This document shows positions 52,678 to 60,386 of a stretch of DNA of 64,000 nt, one piece after another. This DNA comes from an uncultured Candidatus Melainabacteria bacterium. GTDB taxonomy: Bacteria > Cyanobacteriota > Vampirovibrionia > Gastranaerophilales > Gastranaerophilaceae. Under the pieces are notes generated by a model, which saw only the letters and a list, made by a program, of their open reading frames with translations, had not been told where the DNA came from and searched no databases. The first letter of the stretch is position 1. Every line of letters begins with the position of its first letter. Position numbers and translations under genes: made by a program. The stretch covers positions 1 to 64,000 of the forward strand of contig CAKVLI010000002.1 of NCBI GenBank assembly GCA_934757155.1, written 5' to 3'.

Positions 52678-53199
52678 ATGTTATCAAAAGAAGAATTAGC
52701 AAGCTTACTAACAAATGACACAGAAGCTTTTAACAAAGAAATTGCGTCAGGTGCAGTTGATTTAAGTGAAACCGATTTTTCGAATATCACTCTTGAAGGA
52801 GCTGTTTTTGATAACGTTGATTTAACTTCATCCTCATTTGCAGATTCACAGCTTACTGATGTTAAATTTACAGGATGTGACTTAACTTCCGTTGATTTTA
52901 CGCGTTCAAATCTTATAGAATGTCAGTTCAACGAATCTGTTTTAAACGGTACTGATTTTAGTTATGCAAGAGTTGATTATTGTAGTTTCGCAGATGCGGA
53001 TTTAGCCGGTGCAATATTGAGAGAGGCTGACTTAACAAATTCTGATTTATCAATGTCAGAGAACTTAAACGCATCCAGATTTGATGATGAGACAGTTTGG
53101 CCGGATAGTGAATATTTGCCGGAAGATTTTGATTCCAGCTACACTGATGATTTGTCATCTCTTAAAGATGACGATGATTACGAACAAACAGACTACTAA
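52678..53199 (+). CDS. pentapeptide-repeat protein with acidic tail
   Basis: 173 residues. Residues about 30-125 contain pentapeptide repeats (A/C-D/N-L/F-x-x: TDFSNITLEGAVFDNVDL, GCDLTSVDFTRSNLIECQF), which fold as a right-handed quadrilateral helix. The C-terminal 40 residues are strongly acidic (SYTDDLSSLKDDDDYEQTDY). No signal peptide. Last gene of the signalling operon, 12 nt after the second regulator with an AGGAGA site. DNA mimicry is known for some members but cannot be claimed here. Confidence 0.88.
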   Translation: MLSKEELASLLTNDTEAFNKEIASGAVDLSETDFSNITLEGAVFDNVDLTSSSFADSQLTDVKFTGCDLTSVDFTRSNLIECQFNESVLNGTDFSYARVDYCSFADADLAGAILREADLTNSDLSMSENLNASRFDDETVWPDSEYLPEDFDSSYTDDLSSLKDDDDYEQTDY

Positions 53200-53247
53200 T
53201 AATCTTCTTAATGTTACAAATTATTTACAATAAAAATGATACCCTAC

Positions 53248-53276
53248 TTGTAAAATTAAAAGGTTTAAGGTACACT
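53248..53276 (+). promoter_or_regulatory. promoter of rpmB
   Basis: TTGTAA (53248-53253), 17-bp spacer, TACACT (53271-53276), giving an 80-nt leader. The leader contains facing GGGG and CCCC tracts (about 53297-53336) that could form a regulatory stem. Confidence 0.55.
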
Positions 53277-53361
53277 TAGGATACACTGGTAGAAAGGGGT
53301 AAATATTGCAGCGATTTTGCAGGTTATCAGCCCCATCTGATAGAAAGAAGGAAATATAATT

Positions 53362-53553
53362 ATGTCAAAACAATGTGAAGTATGCGGTAAAAAACCTTTG
53401 AAAGCAGCTAAGTTAACATTCTCTCATAAGCAAATCGTTAAAAGACAAACTCCTAACTTACAGGATATCAGAGTAAGTGTTAACGGTCAAACTAAGAAAA
53501 TGACAGTTTGCACATCTTGTCTTAGAGCAGGAAAAGTTCAAAAAGCTGTTTAA
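53362..53553 (+). CDS. rpmB: 50S ribosomal protein L28
   Basis: 63 residues, zinc-type bL28 with CEVCGKKP at the start and CTSCLRAGKV at the end, plus VNGQTKKMTVC. Monocistronic with its own promoter and a shared bidirectional terminator. Confidence 0.96.
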   Translation: MSKQCEVCGKKPLKAAKLTFSHKQIVKRQTPNLQDIRVSVNGQTKKMTVCTSCLRAGKVQKAV

Positions 53554-53570
53554 GAGAACGAATTTTTTAC

Positions 53571-53606
53571 AAAAAAGAGCAGATTTGACGTCTGCTCTTT
53601 TTTTTA
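53571..53606. terminator. bidirectional terminator between rpmB and clpP
   Basis: AAAAAAGAGCAGA-TTTGACG-TCTGCTCTTTTTTTT; A and T tracts on both sides let it serve both convergent genes. Confidence 0.9.
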
Positions 53607-53622
53607 TTCTTGTTTTATTGTT

Positions 53623-54231
53623 TTATGCGTCTACAGAAGATACCACTTTATCAATCAAACCATATTCGACAGCTTCTGCTGCTGACAAGTAATGGTCGCG
53701 TTCGCAGTCTTCTTTAACCTTGTCAAACGGTTGACCCGAATTTTCAGCCATAATACCGATTAACATATCTTTCATTCTCAAGATTTCTTTTGCTTCCAAT
53801 TCGATATCAGTTGCCTGCCCCTTAGCGCCGCCCAAAGGTTGGTGAATCATAATTCTTGCGCTAGGGAGTGCCATTCTCTTCCCCTTAGCACCTGCTGAAA
53901 GTAAGAATGCTCCCATAGAAGCAGCTTCGCCTAAACAAATTGTTTGAACATCAGCTTTGATTAAGTTCATTGTGTCATAAATCGCCATGCCGGCAGTGAT
54001 AACACCACCAGGGGAGTTTATATATAACATAATATCTTTTTCAGGGTTTTCGCTATCCAATAGCAATAATTGTGCAACAACTGAGTTTGCGACATCATCA
54101 TCTATTTCTGTTCCAAGAAAAATGATTCTTTCTCTCAACAATCTTGAGAAAATATCAAAGGATTTTTCTCCACGTGAAGAAGATTCTATAACTGTTGGGA
54201 CATAACTCAATATTTTTTTGAAATCTGACAT
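53623..54231 (-). CDS. clpP: ATP-dependent Clp protease proteolytic subunit
   Basis: Serine protease that assembles as a double heptamer with Clp ATPases; 202 residues. Catalytic Ser in GEAASMGAFLL, His in MIHQPLGGAKGQATD, Asp in CERDHYLS; YINSPGGVITAGMAIYDTM is also conserved. Start at 54231 follows AAGGAGA (the ATG at 54249 lacks a site). clpX and tig are not adjacent. Confidence 0.97.
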   Translation of the reverse strand: MSDFKKILSYVPTVIESSSRGEKSFDIFSRLLRERIIFLGTEIDDDVANSVVAQLLLLDSENPEKDIMLYINSPGGVITAGMAIYDTMNLIKADVQTICLGEAASMGAFLLSAGAKGKRMALPSARIMIHQPLGGAKGQATDIELEAKEILRMKDMLIGIMAENSGQPFDKVKEDCERDHYLSAAEAVEYGLIDKVVSSVDA

Positions 54232-54324
54232 AAATCTCTCCTTGTTCATTGAGTCTATTTTACAATAAATTCAAGCTCCATGCAATCAACCAAATGATAG
54301 AGAGGGATTAAAAATTTTTAATAT

Positions 54325-54346
54325 TTGTAACGAATTGTAACAAATT
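54325..54346 (+). promoter_or_regulatory. TTGTAACRAA direct repeat upstream of a sigma-28 promoter
   Basis: TTGTAACGAA (54325-54334) and TTGTAACAAATT (54335-54346) in tandem with a 10-bp period. The second ends exactly 12 bp before the -35 box at 54359, the same distance as in the promoter at 37763 (minus). Confidence 0.65.
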
Positions 54347-54358
54347 TTCTCAAAACCC

Positions 54359-54385
54359 TAAAGTTTTAAAAAATTATGCCGTAAA
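54359..54385 (+). promoter_or_regulatory. sigma-28 promoter of the 397-residue gene
   Basis: TAAAGTTT (54359-54366), 11-bp spacer, GCCGTAAA (54378-54385). Confidence 0.85.
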
Positions 54386-54421
54386 TACTATTAAGGAAAA
54401 AATAAAAAGGACATCTTACAA

Positions 54422-55615
54422 ATGGGAATGGCAGCGTCACAAGCTAGATTATTATCTTTAACAGGTAGACTCCACGATGTTGAGTTGAGAGCTCAGTCTA
54501 TCGAGTCCGCTAAGATTGCTCTTGCTACACAAGAGGATCAAATCTATGAAGAATATAATGCTGCCTTGGATGCTACAAAATTTCAAGTTGCATTTAAAAA
54601 TGATGACGGTAGTCAAAGATATATTAATGCATCATTTTCAAGTCTTTGCTCATACGATCCAGACAGAATGAAACAATATGGATTGAAGGATTCATTAACT
54701 GGCAAAATGATTGTATCTGAAGAAGCCGTTAAAGCTTATAAAGAATTCGATAATGATAAATATTCATTCGCTTGGGCAATGATGGGATTAGGTAATAATT
54801 TCAACTTCGAAAATTCCGGACTGAATAAAGGATTTGAATCCGGTAAATTCATCGGCATAGGAACAGCTCAGGCAAATCCGGGCGGCAACGACGGAATTAA
54901 TTATATACAAGAAGATGATGGTTCATGGAGCTTATATATGTCACAATGCGAACAAGCTGTATATGACAAACACTGCGACACTGACACTACATTAAAAGCT
55001 AAATATGACAAAATAGGTGAAGCTAAAACTAAAGCTGATAAGCGAGAAGCCTTAAAAAGCTTTAGAGAAGAGTTATATAAAACTTATAGCGAAGAAATTT
55101 TTGAAAAAATGAATGTAAATAAACAAACTAACAGTAATGATGAAGATCCGGGTGAAACCTTGGACGGCTTTGAATGGGATGATGATGCCATTAAGGAATT
55201 CAATTACTATACAAAATTATGGGAGTCCATCAATGAAGCCGGCGGATGCCAAGCCGTTGATAAACAGTTTGAAAGCGGCGAAAGCGGTGAAACTTGGTTT
55301 AAAAACATGTACGAAGCCGGTCTTATAACAATTCAAGTCTGGAATGACACCGGTACTAAAAAGGGCTGGAGTGACACAAGCGTCACCACAAGTATCAACA
55401 ATAACTACTTGAAAGAAGTACAAGACGACAAAGATTTAAAAAAAGCAGAAGCAAAATACGAACACGATATGTCTATTATAAAAAGGAAAGACAAACAGTA
55501 TGACCAAGATTTGAGTAAATTAGAAACAGAAAGAAAGGCTATCACTACGGAAATGGATTCAATCAAACAGGTCCGTGATGATAACACTGACAGAACATTC
55601 GGTATCTTCAGTTAG
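54422..55615 (+). CDS. 397-residue protein of the sigma-28 regulon, unknown function
   Basis: Begins MGMAASQARLLSLTGRLHD; the first 60 residues form a long amphipathic helix like the N-terminal regions of flagellar axial proteins. The C-terminal 70 (KKAEAKYEHDMSIIKRKDKQ onward) form another coiled coil ending RTFGIFS. The middle is acidic and poorly conserved-looking. No signal peptide. Helical ends plus sigma-28 control are consistent with a secreted, filament- or hook-associated protein, but no named family is recognised. Confidence 0.7.
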   Translation: MGMAASQARLLSLTGRLHDVELRAQSIESAKIALATQEDQIYEEYNAALDATKFQVAFKNDDGSQRYINASFSSLCSYDPDRMKQYGLKDSLTGKMIVSEEAVKAYKEFDNDKYSFAWAMMGLGNNFNFENSGLNKGFESGKFIGIGTAQANPGGNDGINYIQEDDGSWSLYMSQCEQAVYDKHCDTDTTLKAKYDKIGEAKTKADKREALKSFREELYKTYSEEIFEKMNVNKQTNSNDEDPGETLDGFEWDDDAIKEFNYYTKLWESINEAGGCQAVDKQFESGESGETWFKNMYEAGLITIQVWNDTGTKKGWSDTSVTTSINNNYLKEVQDDKDLKKAEAKYEHDMSIIKRKDKQYDQDLSKLETERKAITTEMDSIKQVRDDNTDRTFGIFS

Positions 55616-55754
55616 AATAATTTCGACTAACTCAGGTTAAACTAAATATGGGGAATTTTAACCTGACTAAGTCAAACCATAAGATAGATGTAAGATAGAT
55701 CACGCGAGAGGAGTCTCGCAAAAACATGACCTTTTTCCTTTTTCCTTTTCTTTA

Positions 55755-55786
55755 GCCGCTTGAAGCCCAAGCGGTTTTATTTTTTT
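55755..55786 (+). terminator. terminator downstream of the 397-residue gene
   Basis: CCGCTTG-AAGCC-CAAGCGG followed by TTTTATTTTTTT. An imperfect larger hairpin (about 55628-55673, TCAGGTTAAA/TTTAACCTGA) lies upstream of it. It overlaps the end of the convergent glycosyltransferase gene. Confidence 0.8.
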
Positions 55787-56718
55787 AGTTCAATATTTTT
55801 AATACGGGTCTGAACATCTTCCAAAAGTCTTCTGTTAATTGAAAGTAAATCGCCTATTATTGCTACAATAACAAATTGAACAGATGCTATCAAAAATACG
55901 GCAGAAAAAATCAAAGATTGAATATGCCCGTTTCCGTCACCCGTCAGATAGTAGTACAAAAATCTTCCGACCAGCAACAAACCCGCAATTGCAAATAAAG
56001 CCGCAAACATCGCGAAAAATCTGAATGGTCTATAGACAATAAACATTCTAATCGTTGTTTTTGCAGACTTAAATACGTAATCAAAAATGTTTTTAACCAA
56101 TCTTGATTCTCGAAGTTTTGAGTTTACCTCAATTGGAACGGAAACGACTCGTAAACCTTTTGCACCGGCTTGAACCAGAGTTTCCATTGTATATGTGTAA
56201 TTATCAAAAACGTTGAGCTTCAGAGCAGCTTCTTTAGAAAACGCCCTAAACCCGCTCGGTGCATCTTCTACCTTTGTAGAAGAAAGCAATCTCAAAACAG
56301 CCGTACCCATTTTTTGTAAACATTTTTTCAGGAACGAAAAATCCTTGATTCCTGAGATATTTCGCGCACCAACAACTATTTCCGCTTGTCCTGCCAAAAT
56401 CGGCGCGGTGAGTTTGCATATATTACTCGCTGAATACTGATTGTCTGCATCAGTATTCACAATAACATCCGCACCTAAACTCAATGCTTCTTGTAAACCT
56501 GAGCGAAATGCATTTGCCAATCCCTTGTTAGGCTTGATATCCAAGACCTTTGCACCAAAATTCAACGCAATTTCTCGTGATTTATCCGTTGAACCGTCAT
56601 TAATTACAAGAATTTCAACCTCATCAAATCCTTCAACCATTTTAGGTAAGTCATTAAGCGTGGTTAAAAGCGTGTCCTCTTCGTTGTAACAAGGTATCTG
56701 AATAACAAGTTTTGTCAA
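55777..56718 (-). CDS. family 2 glycosyltransferase with two C-terminal membrane helices
   Basis: 313 residues. GT-A domain: IQIPCYNEEDTLLTTLNDLP, INDGSTDKS, DVIVNTDADNQYSASNI and DAPSGFRAFSKEAAL; two C-terminal membrane helices (about 235-255 and 270-295). Resembles GtrB/DPMS-like polyprenyl-phosphate sugar synthases. Its divergent neighbour is a GT39-like enzyme that would use the lipid-linked sugar made here. Confidence 0.88.
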   Translation of the reverse strand: MTKLVIQIPCYNEEDTLLTTLNDLPKMVEGFDEVEILVINDGSTDKSREIALNFGAKVLDIKPNKGLANAFRSGLQEALSLGADVIVNTDADNQYSASNICKLTAPILAGQAEIVVGARNISGIKDFSFLKKCLQKMGTAVLRLLSSTKVEDAPSGFRAFSKEAALKLNVFDNYTYTMETLVQAGAKGLRVVSVPIEVNSKLRESRLVKNIFDYVFKSAKTTIRMFIVYRPFRFFAMFAALFAIAGLLLVGRFLYYYLTGDGNGHIQSLIFSAVFLIASVQFVIVAIIGDLLSINRRLLEDVQTRIKNIELKK

Positions 56719-56719
56719 T

Positions 56720-56748
56720 TTTACACTCCTTACGTTTTATTGTACAAT
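56720..56748 (+). promoter_or_regulatory. promoter of the GT39-like gene
   Basis: TTTACA (56720-56725), 17-bp spacer, TACAAT (56743-56748). It rules out the TTG at 56740 as the start and points to the TTG at 56770. Confidence 0.65.
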
Positions 56749-56769
56749 AGATTAGGGAGAAATAGCAAT

Positions 56770-58215
56770 TTGTATCTTGTTTTATTATCAATATTAGGTT
56801 TGGCTCTTCGTTTGGTTAATATAAACAAACTCGAAGGACTTTGGAATGATGAATATGTAAGCTGGTTTGTCGCGTCAACAACATTTAATGAGGGCTTTTT
56901 TCAAGAAATATTGAAGCAATGCCACATGCCGCTATATTACTTTTATCTAAAACCTTTTGCACATTGCTCAGACTTAATTTTGCGTCTGACCTCTGTTTTG
57001 CCGTCAATATTTGCAATTTCTGTAATGTATTTGGTCGGCAAAGAATATTCTCCAAAAGTCGGGAAAATAGCTGCCGCACTCACTGCAACATTACCGTTTT
57101 TAGTTTATTATTCACAGGAAGTTCGGTTCTATTCATTACTATTCCTCTTTTGCGCGTTATCGTTGCTATTTACGATTAGACTAATAAAAAACTCTACCCG
57201 CAAAAATTGGGTTTTGTGGGGATTTTCGCTTGCTCTGATTTTGCTAACCCACGTACTTGGCGGAATTTACGTATTTTTCAACGTTCTTTATATTATATAT
57301 AAGAAAAAAGAAATCCCTAAAAAATTTCTTTGGGTATGTGCTTTTATAGGCGCAATCGTTTTCATTTTTGGAGTGAATATATTAAAAATGCTTCCATCCT
57401 CTCAATGGTGGGGAGTTTTTGGGTACTCAAACATTCTGTTTTTATTCAGTGATTTTCTATCCCCAATACTCACAAATAATGTTAATGCGCCCAGAGTTTT
57501 CTTTTACACAAAAGATTTAATCTGTCTGATTTTGATGACAATACCGACAATAATCGCTGTTATAGGTTTGATTTTAGGTATTAAGAAAGAAAAAGGAGGG
57601 GCGATTATCAGCTTACTAACAGTTCTTAGTATGATAGCGCTCGCCTTGACCGGCAAAATCGTATTCATCACAAAATACTCGATTGAAGTTTTACCGATAT
57701 TTATTCTGCTGATTTCACTTGGTTTTGAGAGAAGATTCGGGAATATTTTACTAGGAACACTACTGTTTTTCTATCTTGCAAGCGTATTCACTCCGTATTA
57801 TCCCGCAAGAATTTTCAGAAATGAGGGAAACAAACTCGCCGCAGATTTAATAAATTCGGCTGATTCAGACTATGTCGTGTACACATATTATGCGCCGAAT
57901 CGCTTCTATAGGTATCTTGCAAAAGATTTAAGCAGCAAGGCACTCACAATAGATAAAACTGCCCGATTTGAATACAAAGACCACCCTGAGAAGATTTTGA
58001 CAAATGTAAAAAGCGGAGAAACAGTTTCTGTCCTGATATTGAACAGTGTGTGTTTTGTCCCTGGAAAATATTTGAGCAGTCCAGAAATCCCTGAGATGTT
58101 CACAACTTTTTCAAAGATTAAATTAGGTCTGGTATCCGCTCTCGACAAAGGATACAAAGACTATCAAGTCCAAAATAACGGAGCTTGGATTTTAATAATA
58201 GCGAAGAAAAGATAA
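56770..58215 (+). CDS. GT39/ArnT-like membrane glycosyltransferase
   Basis: 481-residue polytopic membrane protein. The first extracytoplasmic loop carries the acidic pair in LWNDEYVSW typical of the dolichyl-phosphate-mannose/undecaprenyl-sugar transferases, and CHMPLYYFYLKPF follows. About ten membrane helices precede a C-terminal soluble domain (about 375-481). Probably transfers a sugar from a lipid carrier to a cell-envelope acceptor. TTG start at 56770 with GGGAGA nine nt upstream. Confidence 0.8.
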   Translation: MYLVLLSILGLALRLVNINKLEGLWNDEYVSWFVASTTFNEGFFQEILKQCHMPLYYFYLKPFAHCSDLILRLTSVLPSIFAISVMYLVGKEYSPKVGKIAAALTATLPFLVYYSQEVRFYSLLFLFCALSLLFTIRLIKNSTRKNWVLWGFSLALILLTHVLGGIYVFFNVLYIIYKKKEIPKKFLWVCAFIGAIVFIFGVNILKMLPSSQWWGVFGYSNILFLFSDFLSPILTNNVNAPRVFFYTKDLICLILMTIPTIIAVIGLILGIKKEKGGAIISLLTVLSMIALALTGKIVFITKYSIEVLPIFILLISLGFERRFGNILLGTLLFFYLASVFTPYYPARIFRNEGNKLAADLINSADSDYVVYTYYAPNRFYRYLAKDLSSKALTIDKTARFEYKDHPEKILTNVKSGETVSVLILNSVCFVPGKYLSSPEIPEMFTTFSKIKLGLVSALDKGYKDYQVQNNGAWILIIAKKR

Positions 58216-58232
58216 ATAACTTTACAAATAAG

Positions 58233-58261
58233 TTGACAGAGATTTTTGGTTCTGTTAATAT
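58233..58261 (+). promoter_or_regulatory. promoter of rplJ-rplL
   Basis: Perfect -35 TTGACA (58233-58238), 17-bp spacer, TAATAT (58256-58261). Confidence 0.8.
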
Positions 58262-58267
58262 GTAAGT

Positions 58268-58440
58268 CTAATCGCAGACAGTTAGTATCCTTATGTTAGG
58301 ATTTAAACCAGCAAGGCTAGCCGAGATTGGGGTCAAGGACGAAAGTTCTTCCCAAAACACTATATAAATAGCTTGAATTTGTGTAGATTTTGCGATTAAG
58401 AAAAGATTGCAAAATCTTTTTAGTATGAAATTAAGGTCGA
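58268..58440 (+). ncRNA. ribosomal protein L10 leader
   Basis: About 170-200 nt of untranslated, structured-looking RNA between the rplJ promoter and rplJ, where L10 (or the L10-L12 complex) normally binds its own mRNA. Stems seen include ATCCTTATGTTAGGAT and AAGGACGAAAGTTCTT. Assigned by position and structure; a covariance-model match was not possible. Confidence 0.6.
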
Positions 58441-58466
58441 AAAACATAAACATAAAGGAGCAAAAA

Positions 58467-58988
58467 ATGTCAACAAAAGCTTTTAAAGAAGACAAAATTT
58501 CTCAAATGAAAGAGAAAGTCGATAAAGCTCAGGTTGCAATTGTTACCGAATACAAAGGTTTAAGCGTAGAAGAAATTACTAACCTTAGAAGAGCTCTTCA
58601 AAAAGAAGGCGGCGATTATATGGTTACTAAAAATACTCTTGCAAAACTTGCTATCAAGGGTACACCTTATGAAGTTTTGGCTGAAACCTTGAAAGGACCT
58701 ATCGCTATTGCTTTTGGGTTCGATGATCAGGTAGCACCTGCAAAAGCTTTGTCAAAATTCATCAAAGATACTAAGAAAGGCGAAATCATTGCAGCTGCAA
58801 TGGACGGAAGACTTATGTCAGCCGCTGAAGCAAAAGCACTTGCAACTCTTCCTTCAAAAGAAGAAATTTACGCAAAAATGCTTGGCTGTATCAATTCACC
58901 TGCATCTGGTATCGCAAACTCTGTCAACGCTGTTATGTCATCTCTTGTTAGAGCAGTGGCTGCAGTTCGTGACCAGAAACAAGCGTAG
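58467..58988 (+). CDS. rplJ: 50S ribosomal protein L10
   Basis: 173 residues; base of the L7/L12 stalk. VAIVTEYKGLSVEEITNLRR, YMVTKNTLAKLAI and GPIAIAFGFDD are typical. Start at 58467 follows AAAGGAG; the earlier in-frame ATG at 58407 lies in the leader. Confidence 0.96.
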   Translation: MSTKAFKEDKISQMKEKVDKAQVAIVTEYKGLSVEEITNLRRALQKEGGDYMVTKNTLAKLAIKGTPYEVLAETLKGPIAIAFGFDDQVAPAKALSKFIKDTKKGEIIAAAMDGRLMSAAEAKALATLPSKEEIYAKMLGCINSPASGIANSVNAVMSSLVRAVAAVRDQKQA

Positions 58989-59057
58989 TTTAACGTACGG
59001 TTAAACAACAAACAAAACAAAAGTAATACTACAAAAAATAATAAAAAGGAGAAAATC

Positions 59058-59438
59058 ATGAGTGTAGAAGCAATTTTAGAATCAATTGAAAAATTAACTT
59101 TATTGGAAGCTGCTGAATTAGTTAAAGCTATGGAAGAAAAATTCGGCGTTTCTGCTGCTGCTCCAGTTGCTGTAGCTGCTGCTCCGGCTGCTGCTGGTGC
59201 TGCTGCCGCTGGCGAAGAAGAAGCTTCTGAAGTTAACGTTATCTTAGCATCAGTTCCTGCTGATAAGAAAATCGCAGTTCTTAAAGAAGTAAGAGCTATC
59301 ACTGGTCTTGGCTTGAAAGAAGCTAAAGATTTGGTTGATGGTGCTCCTAAAGCTATCAAAGAAAACGTTAAGAAAGAAGATGCTGAAGCTATCAAGAAAC
59401 AACTTGAAGCTGCTGGCGCTGCTGTTGAAATCAAGTAG
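59058..59438 (+). CDS. rplL: 50S ribosomal protein L7/L12
   Basis: 126 residues: N-terminal dimerisation helix (LTLLEAAELVKAMEEKFGV), Ala-rich hinge (about 35-55) and the C-terminal factor-binding domain (KIAVLKEVRAITGLGLKEAK). Codon choice is highly biased, as expected for an abundant protein. Confidence 0.97.
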   Translation: MSVEAILESIEKLTLLEAAELVKAMEEKFGVSAAAPVAVAAAPAAAGAAAAGEEEASEVNVILASVPADKKIAVLKEVRAITGLGLKEAKDLVDGAPKAIKENVKKEDAEAIKKQLEAAGAAVEIK

Positions 59439-59461
59439 TTTGACATTTATTTGTTTAAATA

Positions 59462-59495
59462 AAGAACCCGTTGGAAATATCCAACGGGTTCTTTG
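59462..59495 (+). terminator. terminator of rplJ-rplL
   Basis: AAGAACCCGTTGG-AAATA-TCCAACGGGTTCTT, perfect 13-bp stem. rpoB does not follow. Confidence 0.85.
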
Positions 59496-59523
59496 TATGT
59501 AAAATTGACGAAATAAAAGTCAA

Positions 59524-59557
59524 ATCCCTGCGATTCTTCGCTACGCTCAGAATGACA
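59524..59557. repeat. REP-like palindromic repeat
   Basis: Contains TGCGATTCTTCGCTACGCTC followed by AGAATGACA; the reverse complement is a GTCATTCTGAGCGTAGCGAA-type element. Shares its core with 28162-28185. Confidence 0.6.
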
Positions 59558-59566
59558 GTACATTTT

Positions 59567-60385
59567 TTACTTCTTCTTAATAACCATAAACGATTTTAAA
59601 GCTCGTCCGGTGTCGCCGGAATCTTGTGTTGAAGTTACGTGAATATTTTTATAATCAAGTGAAGTAGAACTTCCGCCATCAAACGCCATTGCACTATCTA
59701 AGCCATAGCTTGCACACAAATCTCTTGCCTCATAAATATCCATCGGATGAGCATTGGTTACAATAAATATATGCACCTCTTGTTCGCCTTTTGGCAATGA
59801 TTTTATCCCAATTAGAGTTCTCGCAGTTTTATGCAAAACAGACGCAGATTCTCTTATAACCTTACCTTCCGCATCCTTTAAAATAAAAAATTCTTCTTCA
59901 AGACGAAGATTAGGCAACAACTGTGGACCGCCTTGCGCAGAGGTTTTTACTGAACATAGGAAATCCAATTTTGAATTGTGCTGAGCAATTTCGTATTTCA
60001 ATTTACTGTCACAATCAAGCACTCGGAATTCTGTTCTGTTCAAAATCGGCCGTAAATGTTTTCTCAAAACCGGACTTAATACCAAGTTATCGTTGAAAAC
60101 AGGGTCTTCGACAGTCTGATAATCATTCACAATATAAGAAATCGTTTTTTGATTTTTAGGATCAAAAAATCCTGTGTTTATGGTCAAAAGAGAAGCGGAA
60201 TTATTATGCGCCTCTTTATTTGTAATTAAATTTGATGAAGAGACAAACTGAATTTGTTTTTTCATCTTCTCGCCACTCAAAATTATGTGGTAAATCCCGT
60301 CATCATAATTAACATCAATCGGAGCTGCATTAACAAGCCCACAAAGTGACGTAAAAAGAATACCAAACAACAACAATTTTTTCAT
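59567..60385 (-). CDS. exported phosphodiester glycosidase family protein (NAGPA-like)
   Basis: 272 residues. Signal peptide (KKLLLFGILFTSLCGLVNA), then the DUF2233/NAGPA fold: INTGFFDPKNQKT, SAQGGPQLLPN, KTARTLIGI, and the signature MAFDGGSSTSL. Such enzymes cleave sugar phosphodiesters, as in uncovering enzyme and some cell-wall amidase-like proteins. Start at 60385 follows GAGGGA; starts 1 nt after the lptF/G stop, so a role in envelope glycan or lipid processing is inferred. Confidence 0.87.
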   Translation of the reverse strand: MKKLLLFGILFTSLCGLVNAAPIDVNYDDGIYHIILSGEKMKKQIQFVSSSNLITNKEAHNNSASLLTINTGFFDPKNQKTISYIVNDYQTVEDPVFNDNLVLSPVLRKHLRPILNRTEFRVLDCDSKLKYEIAQHNSKLDFLCSVKTSAQGGPQLLPNLRLEEEFFILKDAEGKVIRESASVLHKTARTLIGIKSLPKGEQEVHIFIVTNAHPMDIYEARDLCASYGLDSAMAFDGGSSTSLDYKNIHVTSTQDSGDTGRALKSFMVIKKK

Positions 60386-60386
60386 A

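Noticed and set aside
58868..59446. 192-codon minus-strand frame opposite rplJ-rplL
   Set aside because: Results from the strong codon bias of the ribosomal genes; composition is Ala/Ser/Leu low complexity.
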